Below, one piece after another: positions 8,625 through 21,100 of a stretch of DNA of 64,000 nt. Below the pieces are notes generated by a model that saw only the letters and a list, made by a program, of their open reading frames with translations, searched no databases and was not told the DNA's origin. A program made the translations under genes and the position numbers. The DNA is taken from NCBI GenBank assembly GCA_963576725.1, contig OY755237.1, positions 51,836,253 through 51,900,252 of the forward strand. The letters are read 5' to 3'. Each line of letters starts with the position of its first letter. Positions within the stretch are counted from its first letter, which is position 1. This stretch comes from Azorinus chamasolen. Taxonomy: Eukaryota; Mollusca; Bivalvia; Cardiida; Solecurtidae.

Positions 8625-9753
8625 CAAGAGCACCGCAAGACGGGGCAATATACGCCCGAAGGCTGTTCTATAAAATTATGTTGAAAAATAAAGGAGGAGT
8701 TAGTTGCACAAGAAATTGCTACCCGAAACTATCAAAGGGCAATAACTCCAGAATGAAAAATGATATGAGAGTTATCTCACTGATATGCACAACTACACAT
8801 CAGTATCTATCATTCCTGAAAGTTTGAAGAAATTATGTTGAAAAATAAAGGAGGAGTTAGTTGCACAAGAAATTGCTACCCGAAACTATCAAAGGGCAAT
8901 AACTCCAGAATGAAAAATGATATGAGAGTTATCTCACTGATATGCACAACTACACATCAGTATCTATCATTCCTGAAAGTTTGAAGAAATTATGTTGAAA
9001 AATAAAGGAGGAGTTAGTTGCACAAGAAATTGCTACCCGAAACTATCAAAGGGCAATAACTCCAGAATGAAAAATGATATGAGAGTTATCTCACTGATAT
9101 GCACAACTACACATCAGTATCTATCATTCCTGAAAGTTTGAAGAAATTATGTTGAAAAATAAAGGAGGAGTTAGTTGCACAAGAAATTGCTACCCGAAAC
9201 TATCAAAGGGCAATAACTCCAGAATGAAAAATGATATGAGAGTTATCTCACTGATATGCACAACTACACATCAGTATCTATCATTCCTGAAAGTTTGAAG
9301 AAATTATGTTGAAAAATAAAGGAGGAGTTAGTTGCACAAGAAATTGCTACCCGAAACTATCAAAGGGCAATAACTCCAGAATGAAAAATGATATGAGAGT
9401 TATCTCACTGATATGCACAACTACACATCAGTATCTATCATTCCTGAAAGTTTGAAGAAATTATGTTGAAAAATAAAGGAGGAGTTAGTTGCACAAGAAA
9501 TTGCTACCCAAAACTATCAAAGGGCAATAACTCCAGAATGAAAAATGATATGAGAGTTATCTCACTGATATGCACAACTACACATCAGTATCTATCATTC
9601 CTGAAAGTTTGAAGAAATTATGTTGAAAAATAAAGGAGGAGTTAGTTGCACAAGAAATTGCTAACGGACGGACGGACGGACGGACGGACAGACGGACGGA
9701 CGGACGGACGGACGACATGCGCCATACCATAATACGTCCCTTCGGGCGTATAA
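8625..9753 (+). mobile_element. HLE-4 element with 157-bp tandem core
   Basis: Starts caagagcaccgcaagacggg. Perfect 12-bp subterminal inverted repeats: tacgcccgaagg near the start and ccttcgggcgta near the end. The core has six full 157-bp units at 8676, 8833, 8990, 9147, 9304 and 9461 plus a partial at 9618, then an acgg microsatellite, then the 3' end gcgtataa. It sits inside a MITE-A-like copy between gaaaatttatt and ggtaggatctg. Confidence 0.8.
9664..9713 (+). repeat. (ACGG)n microsatellite
   Basis: About 12 acgg/gacg repeats with one acag interruption, between the last core unit and the 3' terminus of HLE-4. Confidence 0.9.
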
Positions 9754-11588
9754 AAAAGGTAGGATCTGAAAAAAGCCTTTGTTCTATGCCTCTGTAACAG
9801 TCACATTATGAAACCATTGTGATAAATAGAGCATTTGCTCCATAGGAGTAAATGCTCTATTTATCACAATGGTTTCAAATCTACACAATTCTGAAATTTT
9901 CCTGGTCTCTAATTAATTCTCCTTATCAGTAGATTGATTCAAAGAGGTAGGCTCTGAAAAAAGCCTTTGTGATAAATAGAGCATTTGCTCCATAGGAGTA
10001 ATGCACTATTTATCACAATGGTTTCAAATCTACACGATTCTGAAATTTTCCTTTCCTCTAATTAACCCTTTCCCTCATATAAACATGTTTTCACGGATTT
10101 GCAAACAGAGTAGACCCAGATTTACCTCTTTGAATAAGCAGACAACATTTCTAACAGATGACAACCCTATCACTGCTCAGCATGACTTGACCGAAATCAG
10201 CACACAGTATGGATTCTGATCTGACACATACCGGTATGTAACTTTATATGTGGTTTGTATATGAGTTAATTTACTCCTATAGAGCAAATGCTCTATTTAT
10301 CACAACGGTTTGAAATCTACACAATTCTGAAATTTTCCTTTTCTCTAATTAATGCTCCTTATCAGTAGATTTATTCAAACAGGTAGGATCTGAAAAAAAG
10401 CCTTTGTGATAAATAGAGCATTTGCTAACCATTGTGATAAATAGAGCAAAAGCTCCATAGGAGTAAATGTTTTATTTATCACAATGGTTTCAAATCTACA
10501 CAATTCTGAAATTTTCGTTTTCTATAATTAATGCTCCTTATCAGTAGATTTATTCAAAGAGGTAGGATCTGAAAAAAGCCTTTGTGATAAATAGAGCAAA
10601 AGCTCCATAGGAGTAAATGTTCTATTTATCACAATGGTTTCAAATCCACACAATTCTGAAATTTTGCTTTTCTCTAATTAATGCTCCTTATCAGTAGATT
10701 TATTCAAAGAGGTATAATAGTCACTTTATGAAACTATTGTGATAAATAGAGCATTTGCCTTTGTGATAAATAGAGCATTTGCTCCATAGGAGTAAATGCA
10801 CTATTTATCACAATGGTTTCAAATCTATACAATTCTGAAATTTCCTTTTCTCTAATTAACCCTTTCCCTCATATAAACGTGTTTTCACGCATTTGCAAAC
10901 AGAGTAGACCCAGATTCACCTCTTTGAATAAGCAGACAACATTTCTAACAGATGACAACCCTATCACTGCTTAGCACGACTTGACCGAAATTAGCACACA
11001 GTTTGGATTCTGATCTGACGCATACCGGTATGTAACTTTATATGTGGTTTGTATATGAGTTAATTTACTCCTATGGAGGAAATGTTCTATTTATCACAAT
11101 GGTTTGAAATCTACACAATTCTGAAATTTTCCTTTTCTCTAATTAATGCTCCTTATCAGTAGATTTATTCAAATAGGTAGGATCTGAAAAAAGCCTTTGT
11201 GATAAATAGAGCATTTGCTAACCATTGTGATAAATAGAGCAAAAGCTCCATAGGAGTAAATGTTTTATTTATTACAATGGTTTCAAATCTACACAATTCT
11301 GAAATTTTCCTTTTCTATAATTAATGCTCCTTATCAGTAGATTTATTCAAAGAGGTATAATAGTCACTTTATGAAACCATTGTGATAAATAGAGCATTTG
11401 CTCCATAGGAGTAAAAGCTCTATTTATCACAATGGTTTCAAATCTACACAATTCTGAAATTTTCCAAGAGGCAGGATCTGAAAATAGCCTTTGAGGGAAC
11501 TTCATAGAGGTTTGACCAGGAACTTGCCCTCTCAAGTGATTGCGTAACACAGATGGAGTGCTAGCTCAGAGGAACCTTTATAGTGTAA

Positions 11589-12064
11589 AAATCTATTTTA
11601 AAGTATAACCAACAGGGCAGGGCCAATTTTAACCTCAGAACTATGATATTAACCAATGTCAATAAGGTATACTAAGTAAATCTATACACCAAATATCTAA
11701 GCTCTGTGACTTGTAGTTTTTGACAAGAAGATTTTTGAAGTTATCCCCATGCCTAACCTAAGTGAGCCCAACATTCTGCTACTTGTACAGAAAACAACAG
11801 TCAGCTAGAGAAAACTGGCCACCCGTGGGACCATGGCGGGGCCAATTTTGACTCCAGGGACATGATTTATATAACTTTTGTAGAGGACCTATAGGTGATG
11901 CTATGTGCCAAAGATGAAAGCTGAGAACCCTGTAGATTCAGAGGAGAAGACTTTTAAAGGTTCAAATTGTTGACGACGCACGACTCACGACAAACGCCGA
12001 CAGACGACAGACATCAGGCGATCACAAAAGCTCACCCTGAGCACTTTGTGCTCTGGTGAGCTAA
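11589..12064 (+). mobile_element. HLE-2, 5'-truncated
   Basis: Two unlike repeat units followed by a gacgacgcac simple tract, gctcaccctgagcactttgtg hairpin sequence and the end ctctggtgagctaa at 12064. Confidence 0.7.
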
Positions 12065-12111
12065 AAAGAGCAAAGGGAGATAACCTACCTTTAAGTGTAT
12101 GCTAAAAATAG

Positions 12112-12708
12112 ACACCAGCACATGTTTATAAATATCCACTTGTAAGTCAGCTTTGAAAAACTTGCTACCCCTGTGGTGGGGCCAATTTTGACCCTAGGGG
12201 CATGATTTATATAACTTTTGTAGAAGACCTGATCATGATGCTATGTGCCAAATATGAAAGCTATGAACCATCCAGTTTCAGAGGAGAAGATTTTCGAAGT
12301 TCACTGTATGTTACTATTGAAAACTGCCCACTCCTGGGACGGGGCCAATATTGATCCCAGGGGCAAAACTTATATAACTTTTGAAGAGGACCTAAACATG
12401 ATGCTTTGTGCCAAAGATGAAAGCTAAAAACCTTCAAGTTTCAGAGGAGAAGATTTTCAAATTTTTCACTATATGTTTCTATTGAACACAAGGCAACCCA
12501 GGGGTGGGCCAATTTTGACCCCAGGGCCATTATTTATATAACTTTTGTAGAGGGCTTACAGATGATGCTATGTGCCAAAGATGAAAGCTGAGAACCCTGT
12601 AGATTCAGAAAAGAAGATTTTTAAAGGTTGAAATTGTTGATGACCGACGATGGACATCAGGCGATTACAAAACCTCACCCTGAGCACAAAAGTGCTCTGG
12701 TGAGCTAA
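12112..12708 (+). mobile_element. HLE-2, 5'-truncated, abuts next element
   Basis: About three 165-bp units, then ctcaccctgagcacaaaagtgctctggtgagctaa-type 3' end (hairpin gagcac..gtgctc) finishing at 12708. The next element begins at 12709 with no intervening base. Confidence 0.75.
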
Positions 12709-13675
12709 CAAGAGGGCCAAAATGGCCCTGATATCACTCACCAGATAATCAGAGGAGAAGATTTTCAAAGTTTTGAATGTGTTTCTATAGAAAACTAGCT
12801 GAACCTGGGGTGGGGCCAATTTTGACCCCAGGGGCATAAATTATATAACTTTTGTAGTGGACCTGAACATGATGCTATGTGCCAAATATGAAAGCTGAGA
12901 ACCTTCCAGTTTCAGAGGAGAAGACTTTCAAAGTTTTCATTATATGTTTCTATTGAAAACTGACCACCCCTGGGTGGGGCCATTTTTGACCCCAGGGGCA
13001 TAATTTATATAACTTTTGTAGAGGACCTGTACATGATGCTATGTGCGAAATATGAAAAGCTGAAAACCTTCCAGTTTCAGAGGAGAAGATTTTCAAATTT
13101 TTCACTATATGTTTCTATCGAAATCAAGGCAACCCTGGGGGCGGGGCAAATTTTGACCCAAGGGGCATAATTTATATAACTTTTGTAGAAGACCTGAATA
13201 TGATACTATGTGCCAAATATGAAAGCTGAGAACCTTCCAGTTTCAGAGGAGATTTTCAAAGTTTTCACTGTTTCTATTGAAAACCAGCCACACCTGGGGC
13301 AGGGCCAATTTTGACCCAAGGGATATAATTTATATAACTTTTGTAGAAGACCTGAATATGATGCTATGTGCCAAATATGAAAGCTGAGAACCTTCCAGTT
13401 TCAGAGGAAAAGATTTTCAAAGTTTTACTATATGTTTCTATCGAAAACAAGGCACCCCTGAGGCGGGGCCATTTTTGACCCCAGGGGCATAATTTATATA
13501 ACTTTTGTAGAGGACCTACAGATGATGCTATGTACCAAATATGAAAACTGAGAACCCTGTAGATTCAGAGAAGATTTTTAAAGGTTCAAATTGTTGATGT
13601 AGGATGACGCACGCAGACGGACATAATGCGATCACAAAAGCTCACTCTGAGCACTTGTGTGCTCTGGTGAGCTAA
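12709..13675 (+). mobile_element. HLE-2, complete
   Basis: 967 bp from caagagggccaaaatggccc, through actcacc, five or so 165-bp units and a short gacgcac tract, to gctcactctgagcacttgtg and ggtgagctaa. No ORF of note. Confidence 0.8.
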
Positions 13676-13734
13676 AAAGACATCACCTAAATATTACTAT
13701 TCTTTGATACATTGTACATGTAAAACAAAAATGG

Positions 13735-14085
13735 TCAGTGTCTTATCGGGATCCTGTTGCAATATGATCTGACTCTACTTTCTACCAATACCAGAACATC
13801 CTGTGTACATGTCATTATAAAAATTCGAAACTTCAGCAAATTAATATTCATGCTATTATTTTCTTACATGAATATTCAACAGGGAAATGGATAACTCTTT
13901 GCTTGTAAATGGCCAGTTTGTGATAAAATATGTATATAGTTTGGATGGAGATGAGATCCAGAATATTTTTTAATCAGATTATAGTTTTATAAACAAATCG
14001 AGCAGACCCTGATCAGACAGCTCATACAGGAGCACTCCAATCTGGGTCTACTCTGTTTGCAAAGGTGTAAAAAGGAAAGGGTTTT
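13735..14085. mobile_element. MITE-B halves in both orientations
   Basis: 13735-13895 is the right part of a forward copy (ctaccaatacc..ttcttacatgaatattcaac); 13890-14085 is a reverse copy with the core gagcagaccctgatcagaca..gggtctactctgtttgc. Confidence 0.55.
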
Positions 14086-14362
14086 AAAACTCTAATGCAA
14101 AAATACACCTTTGAATGCAGACCAAACAGCTCCTGTATGAAGTTATCTGTTCAAGGTCTGGTCTGTTTGTGTATGAAATTGTACATGTTCTGTGTTTGTT
14201 TATGAATACTGTACAGTGTACATGTAGAGCATTATTTCTTTCATGAATATTCATGAGGTAATACCTGTAGCTGTATCTCCTACCTGGAAATAAAATGACA
14301 AGTTGACAAGTGTTTTCAATAATCCAATTTCTTTATTTTCTTTTCAGTGATTTAGGTATTAA

Positions 14363-14584
14363 CCCTTCCCTCCATAAATACGCCTTTCTACACCTCTGTA
14401 TAAGTCACCTGTTGAAACCATTGTGATAAATAGAGCATTTGCTCCTATAGGAGCAAATGCTCCATTTATCACAATGGTTTCAAATTACAAAATTCTAAAA
14501 AATTCCTTTTCTCTGGTTAATGCTCCTTTTTGGTAGATGCATCCAAAGAGGTTGGATCTAAAAATAGCGTATGGGAGGAAGGGG
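14363..14584. mobile_element. MITE-A, complete, TTAA-flanked
   Basis: 222 bp between TTAA at 14359-14362 and 14585-14588, with the palindrome centred on gctcctataggagc. Confidence 0.8.
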
Positions 14585-14588
14585 TTAA

Positions 14589-17500
14589 ACTACTGACTGT
14601 GAGATGCAGTCTCAATACATGTATAATTAAAGTTGGTTGAACAAACCAACAGTAAGGACGAGATTCCATAACAGAGAAGGTTAACATCTAACTCTCGACA
14701 TGCTGTGATGACCTATTCAAACATTCGTAACATCTAACTCTCGACATGCTGTGATTACCTATTCAAACATTCTGGATCCACATGAGATGCAAAGAAATTC
14801 TGCTTCTCATCAACATCCAAACTGTTTGGAATTCTGGCTATATTCAGAGAATGGAAGAAAAATCCACTACAATAGTTTTGCCAATGACAATTTACATAGC
14901 ATGCCATTGTGTAACCCTTGCACTTATACATGTAGTTACATATTTGCAAACAGAGACGATCCTGTAGGACCTCTGTGATCAGTATCTGCTGTTTGCTTAG
15001 AGAATTATACAGATGTGACCCTAAACATAGTCTATTAATCCAAAACTTCCTTTGAAAATTTACATTATAAATATTAATTTAAAGAGTATTCATGAAGTGA
15101 TCAATTCACACATAAATGTTAATTAGGGACAGGGTTAAGAACAGAGTTGATGTCAGTCACTCGTAATAAGTAAAATTTCAGAATTAACAGATCTTGATGT
15201 AAATGCACACCACATAACCTCAATCACATGGTTGGCATTTTGTATTTGGTCATTGTTTTTATGAGGAAATAAAAGCAGAAACTATTATAAGTCTTAAGTG
15301 AACAAAGCTAGACTAGTAGCATACATGTAGCTGAAATAAAATAATAAAATACTGTAAATACCCTGTAAGCATCCATAACAACAGATCTAAGCAGGCTAAT
15401 ATAATAAGGCTTTACACAAACTTTTGGGAGTAATTTTTGTAGTTCTTCTTAAAACCAGGGGCTGACATGATTTCTATAGTTTGAACAGAGCTAAACTGTC
15501 ATTTGAAAGCACATTTTTCATAGTTCTCTATTAATATCAATTTTTATGTACATACATGTACATACGTATTCATACTTACAATATACATATTTTGAGCTCA
15601 AACCCTAAAACAAATATCAAAATTTTAAAGCAGATTCTATTTATTTTGTATGTACACATAATTTCACCAAATTCAATCTGATTGGTAGAGTTTGCTGAAT
15701 GACTTTGAAACAGTAAATGTTATCAGAGGGCCTCTGCAATTTCAGTCTTTATTAGAAACATATACACATACCCATATTAAATACTTCCCCAGGATTCATT
15801 TTAAATCAACACTATAAAGGACCCCTATTCTTCTTTAACCCTTCCATAAATATGCCTTTCTACGCCTTTGCAAACAGAGTGGACCTAGATCACACGGCTC
15901 CTATAGGAACTGTCTGATCAGGATCTGCTCTGTTTGCTTATGATATAATATAGATATTCTAGTTTCTGCCATGGCCAAAAATTAATGTGTCCATGCACTA
16001 TTATAACAAATTAATCTAAGAAAGGATTAAGAAACTAAGAGTTTAACCCATTCCCTCATATTGACGCCTTTTGACGCCTCTGCAAAAGTCACCTGTTGAA
16101 TCCAACATTTATAACAATGGTTTTAAACTACAAAATACCATTTTTTTCCCTTTTCATTAGTTAATGCTCCTTTTCGGTAGATGTATTCAAAGAGGTTGGA
16201 TCTAGAAATAGCCTATGAGGTAATGGGTTAACAACATTTGGCATATTATGACATATGACATAATACTGATTTTGTACACACAAATTGGTTAAATGACTTC
16301 TTGATCAAGTTCCCCCTTTCCCTCATAGTGATGGCTTTTAACACCTTTGCATACGGAGTAGACCTAGACTGGAAAACTTTACATTATAAAAATTAAGTTA
16401 ATGAATATCCATGAAATGACCAATTCACACAAAAGTTCATTAGCAGAAGAGCTAAGTGATAAACCAGGGCAGCAACAAGCAGATTTCAACACAAGCCTCT
16501 CAGCAAAAAGTTGGGGTCTTAACCCTTTCCTCCATAAATACTCCTTTCTATGCCTCTGTAATAGCCACTTCATGAAACCATTGTGATACAGAGAGCATTT
16601 GCTCCTATTAGATATCACAATGGTTTCAAACTACAAAATTCTCAAATTTTCTGTTTCTCTAGTTAATGCTCCTTTTCCGTAGATTCATTGAAAGAGGTTG
16701 GATCTAAAAATAGCCTATGGAGGATAGGGTTAAGACTTTCCAAACCGTTATAACCCTATACTCCATAACATAAATGCTTTCTATGCCTTTGCAAACAGAG
16801 TAGACCAAGATCAGATGGTGTCTGATCAGGGTCTGCTCTGTTTGCTTATACAATAATACAGACATACTCCTGCAGTGGTCAAAAGTGCATGTGTTCATGT
16901 GCCATCATAAAAATTAATCTACTCAATATTGATGATGTTATTATTTCTTACACAAATATTCACTGAGTAAAGGGTTAACTCACTCACTATGCATGAAAGG
17001 TTTATCTCCCTTATTCAAATGGCAGCTTTGTTAAAAAGATAACGTTGTGAAGTTCAAAGACTTACTATAATTACCCTAAAACTAAGCCTTATAGTGCTAC
17101 ACGTAACCGCCTATATCAGAAACTGTTGCTGACAGAGCAGTTTGATCTGGGTCTACTCTATTTGTTACTCCTTATAGTGCCACATGTAACCACTAGGCTA
17201 TATCAGAAACTGTTGTTTGTAACCCCATTAGCTTCATTTAACCCTTTACCTCATGAATATTCATGTAAGAAATAGTGACATCGTGAACATTTATTAGCTG
17301 AATATTTACAGAGTAAAATTTTCAAGAGAATGTTTTGCTTTGACAAAACTTGGGAGAATTAGATGTTTATCATGTCATAAGCGAACAGAGCAGACCCTGA
17401 TCAGACAGTTCCTACAGGAGCCATCTGATCCGGATCTACTCTGTTTGCAAAAGCATGTAAAAGCGTTTATATGAGGGAAGTTATAAAATTGACTAAATGC

Positions 17501-17994
17501 AGCCATACAAACAGGTACACAGAGGAAATTTGGTGTCCTGTTTAGAGTAAAATACAGTATACAAAAAGATCTATAACCAATCTATAATCTATAAGTTATA
17601 TAACCAAATGTTGTAATGTTTGTATGATGATATCACAAAAGCTATGGCAATATCTCATTTTTTAACCCTTTCCCTGTTAAATATTCATGTAAAATATAAT
17701 GAAAGTATGAATATTAATCAGATTATTTTTTTAAAATGGCATATGAACACAGGACATTCTGGCTCGGGCAGAAACTGTGGAAGCAGATCTATATTCTACC
17801 ATAAGCAAACCAAGTAAAACCTGGTTAGACGGCTCCTATAGGAGCCATCTGATCTGGGTCTACTCTGTCTACAAAGGCATGATAAGTCTTTTATATGAAG
17901 GAAAGGGTTAAACAAATTAAAACAAATCAGCTGTTGATTTCATTGTTAAAATAAAAATAAAATTATACATGTCTTAAGCTTTGGCAGAATTCAT
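14589..17994. other. Intergenic MITE field
   Basis: No gene seen. A 45-bp direct duplication (taacatctaactctcgacat..) lies at 14682-14775. MITE-B: about 14935-15136, 15834-16030, 16750-16974 (forward), 17238-17475 and 17666-17907 (reverse, the last flanked by TTAA at 17662-17665 and 17908-17911). MITE-A: 16047-16227 (half the palindrome lost) and 16523-16729. The 15140-15830 stretch is AT-rich with nothing assignable. Confidence 0.65.
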
Positions 17995-18150
17995 CTAAGC
18001 AACTAGCACTTGGTAAATTCGGAAGGTTTTGTTGGTAAAGACGTGCTTAAAGTACTTTGTGTATTGTGGAGTGAGTCGACGAATTTCATCACAGAAGCGT
18101 GGGACATGACTTCTGACAAGGCCTGGCTCTGTTTTCCCACTGTCTGGTAT
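17995..18150 (-). CDS. DPY19L: DPY19-like terminal exon
   Basis: 51 codons plus TAG (17995-17997), acceptor tatttacag. Encodes IPDSGKTEPGLVRSHVPRFC..FTNKTFRIYQVLVA, the conserved DPY19 C-terminus. Phase 0 with the preceding exon. No AATAAA is obvious within the first few hundred bases downstream on the minus strand. Confidence 0.92.
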   Translation of the reverse strand: MPDSGKTEPGLVRSHVPRFCDEIRRLTPQYTKYFKHVFTNKTFRIYQVLVA

Positions 18151-21100
18151 CTGTAAATACATGAAATAAGAAAGTTAAGGAAACGCTTAACCCTTTCTTT
18201 CATAGATTATAGATACACCTTTTCTAGCATTTGCAAACAGAGTAGATCCAGATCAGAGGGCTCCTTTAGGAGCCATCTGATCAGGATCTGCTCTGTATGC
18301 CTATGAAATAATATAGATATGATGCTATAGTTTCTGTCTGAGCCAAAACATCATGTGCACATATTCAGCTAATAAATATTCATGATGGCCTTATTCCTTA
18401 CATAAATATTAAACTGGGATAGGATTAATCCAAGACTATTCATGTACCGTGTAACGTCTTTATGCTACTACTTAGCCTACGTTCTACACAGCATATGAAC
18501 TAGGTAAGTTTTAACCCTTGTTCAAACTATTGAATCAGATCTTTATAATTCCATAAGCAAACGGTGACTGCTACAGATGTCATCTGATTTGGGTCTACTC
18601 TGTTTGCAAAGGTGTGAAAAGGCATTTGTATGAAGGAAGCCAAGGGGTTAAGGGATAAGCCAACAGGGCATGTGACATACAGTGTACAAAGGCTACAAAC
18701 CGAACACTTCAGTCAAACTTGTATCAAATTATAGTCAGCAGTAGTCTCAACAGGATCCAAACTATTTGATACTGAGACAATGTTGTTTTATAGATAGAAA
18801 TGAAATAATAATAAGCATTCAGAAGTGCAGCAGACAATGATTTTTGCAGATGACAAATACTTTAATGCAAAGATTAAATCCTGATAAGGAATCAAAAACC
18901 TGGCATCTGGTCAGGATACATACCACAACCATGTTAACCTTTCCCTTATGAGTATTCATGTGAGAAATAATGAATATATGAATAGTGCTGAGCTAAATTT
19001 CAGAAACAAGTGAATTTTTGACGATGGGAGAAACTGTAAAATCAGATAGATATCATTTCATAAGCAAACAGAGCAGACCCTGATCAGATGGCTCATACAG
19101 GATCTGTCAGACCCTGATCAGATGGCTCATACAGGAGATGTAAGACCCTGATCAGATGGCTCATAGACCCTGATCAGATGGCTCATACAGGATCTGTCAG
19201 ACCCTGATCAGATGGCTCATACAGGAGCTGTCAGACCCTGATCAGATGGCTCATACAGGAGCTGTAAGACCCTGATCAGATGGCTCATACAGGAGCTGTA
19301 AGACCTTGATCAGATGGCTCATACAGGAGCTGTAAGACCCTGATCAGATGGCTCATACAGGAGCTGTAAGAACCTGATCAGATGGCTCATACAGGAGCTG
19401 TAAGACCTTGATCAGATGGCTCATACAGGAGCTGTAAGACCCTGATCAGATGGCTCATACAGGAGCTGTAAGACCCTGATCAGATGGCTCATACAGGAGC
19501 TGTAAGACCTTGATCAGATGGCTCATACAGGAGCTGTTAGACCCTGACCAGATGGCTCATACAGGAGCTGTAAGACCCTGATCAGATGGCTCATACAGGA
19601 GCTGTCTGATCTGGTTCTACTGTTTGCAAAGGCTTGGAAAGGCATTTTTCAGAGAAAACATACACTTAACAAACTGAAGCAGTAGACAATTTACTCAGTA
19701 CACTAATGGCTACATGCAGATACATAGACAAGATGAGAATATTAAACCTATTTCTCCACCAAACCCTATGTTGTGACCACTCTAATCATCTCTTCGTTTT
19801 CTCCACCAAACCCTATGTTGTGACCACTCTTTAGAATCATCTCTTCGTTTTCTCCACCAAATCCTATGTTGTGACCACTCTTTAGAATCATCTCTTCGTT
19901 TTCTTCACCAAACCCAATGTTGTGGTCACTCTTTAGAATCACCCTCGTTTTCTTCACCAAACCCAATGTTGTGATCACTCTTTAGAATCACCTTGTAGAG
20001 ACAATTCTAAAGTGTGGTTACAGCATAGGGCTTGGTGGAGAAATGATAATTTTAGTATTTAAGCTACGCTTCTTGTCTATGGCTCTGGCCACATGAACAA
20101 CATACCACTCCATTATCAACATCTATCAGGTCTGGCAGTCTACAGCCACCTTTAGAAGGGGCCAGGCAGATGCTGTCTTCCAGTATAATGTAGTCTGTCT
20201 TATATTTGGTGAGTAGACCATGAACATCTACAGGGGTTCTCTTCCCATAGTACTGGTACAACTAGAAGAAACAAACAGGTTCTCACCATGCAGTTTATGA
20301 TAATATCACTTGAGACAAAAACAAATAATTCTGGACCTTCAAAACTCATTTATAAATTGACACAAGAGTGTTCATTAAATGTATGTCGCCTTCCAGCAGA
20401 GAAGCATGAAAATAACAAAAAGTAAAATATACAGACTGACTGTCAGACAGACATCTAAAGCAGACAAAAAAAATCATCACCATATACTACTCTTCCAGAA
20501 ACAATAAAAGAATATTTAATACATAACCCCCTTTCCCTGTTGAATATTCAAGAAATAATGACATCATGAATGTGTATTAGATTAGTTTTTTATCACGTTA
20601 CAAGAATACTGGAATTGTTGGCCAAGGCCATAACTGGTAGAACTAGATCTAGGTTAGTCCATAAACAAACTGGGCAAACCCTGATCAGAAGGCTCCTACA
20701 GCAGTCATCTAATCTGGGTCTACTCTGTTTGCAAAGGTGTGAAAAGGCATGTCTATCAGGTAAAGGCTAGAGGAACCCTCTCATCAGGGTCTGCACTGTT
20801 TGCCATGTTATACATTTCTTTAAAATAATTCTGAATATTCACTGTAAGCTTGACCTGTTAGAATTTCGGAAAAGTCCATCTGAAAATTCAGCAATGAAAG
20901 AGTTAAAATAACAGAGAACAGTAACAGTACATGTACCTCTTTAGTTTTAATTCTGAGATATTTATCCTCATAATGTGGATGATTGGTGATTGGACGTCCT
21001 GTACACAGTTTCACACCTGCCATCAGCTGCATGCTGCCCGAAAGAGCAGCAGTGGGAGCTGTACTTTTTCTGAAAATAGAAATGGAAAAAAATAGCTGTG

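Larger units (their letters stand above)
8028..11560. repeat. Amplified array of MITE-A-derived palindromes
   Basis: At least nine copies or part copies of the MITE-A palindrome (gtgataaatagagcatttgc / gagtaaatgctctatttatc) lie between about 8160 and 11440, many sharing the variant tail tctaattaatgctccttatcagtagattt. A longer composite, beginning ccctttccctcatataaac and running through gacaaccctatcactgc to cataccggtatgtaacttt, appears at about 8305, 10065 and 10860, so the region grew by segmental duplication as well as transposition. A MITE-B fragment lies at about 8028-8140. No coding sequence. Confidence 0.75.

Noticed and set aside
8676..9663. CRISPR-like array from regular repeats
   Set aside because: The repeats are contiguous 157-bp units without spacers, in a eukaryotic mobile element.
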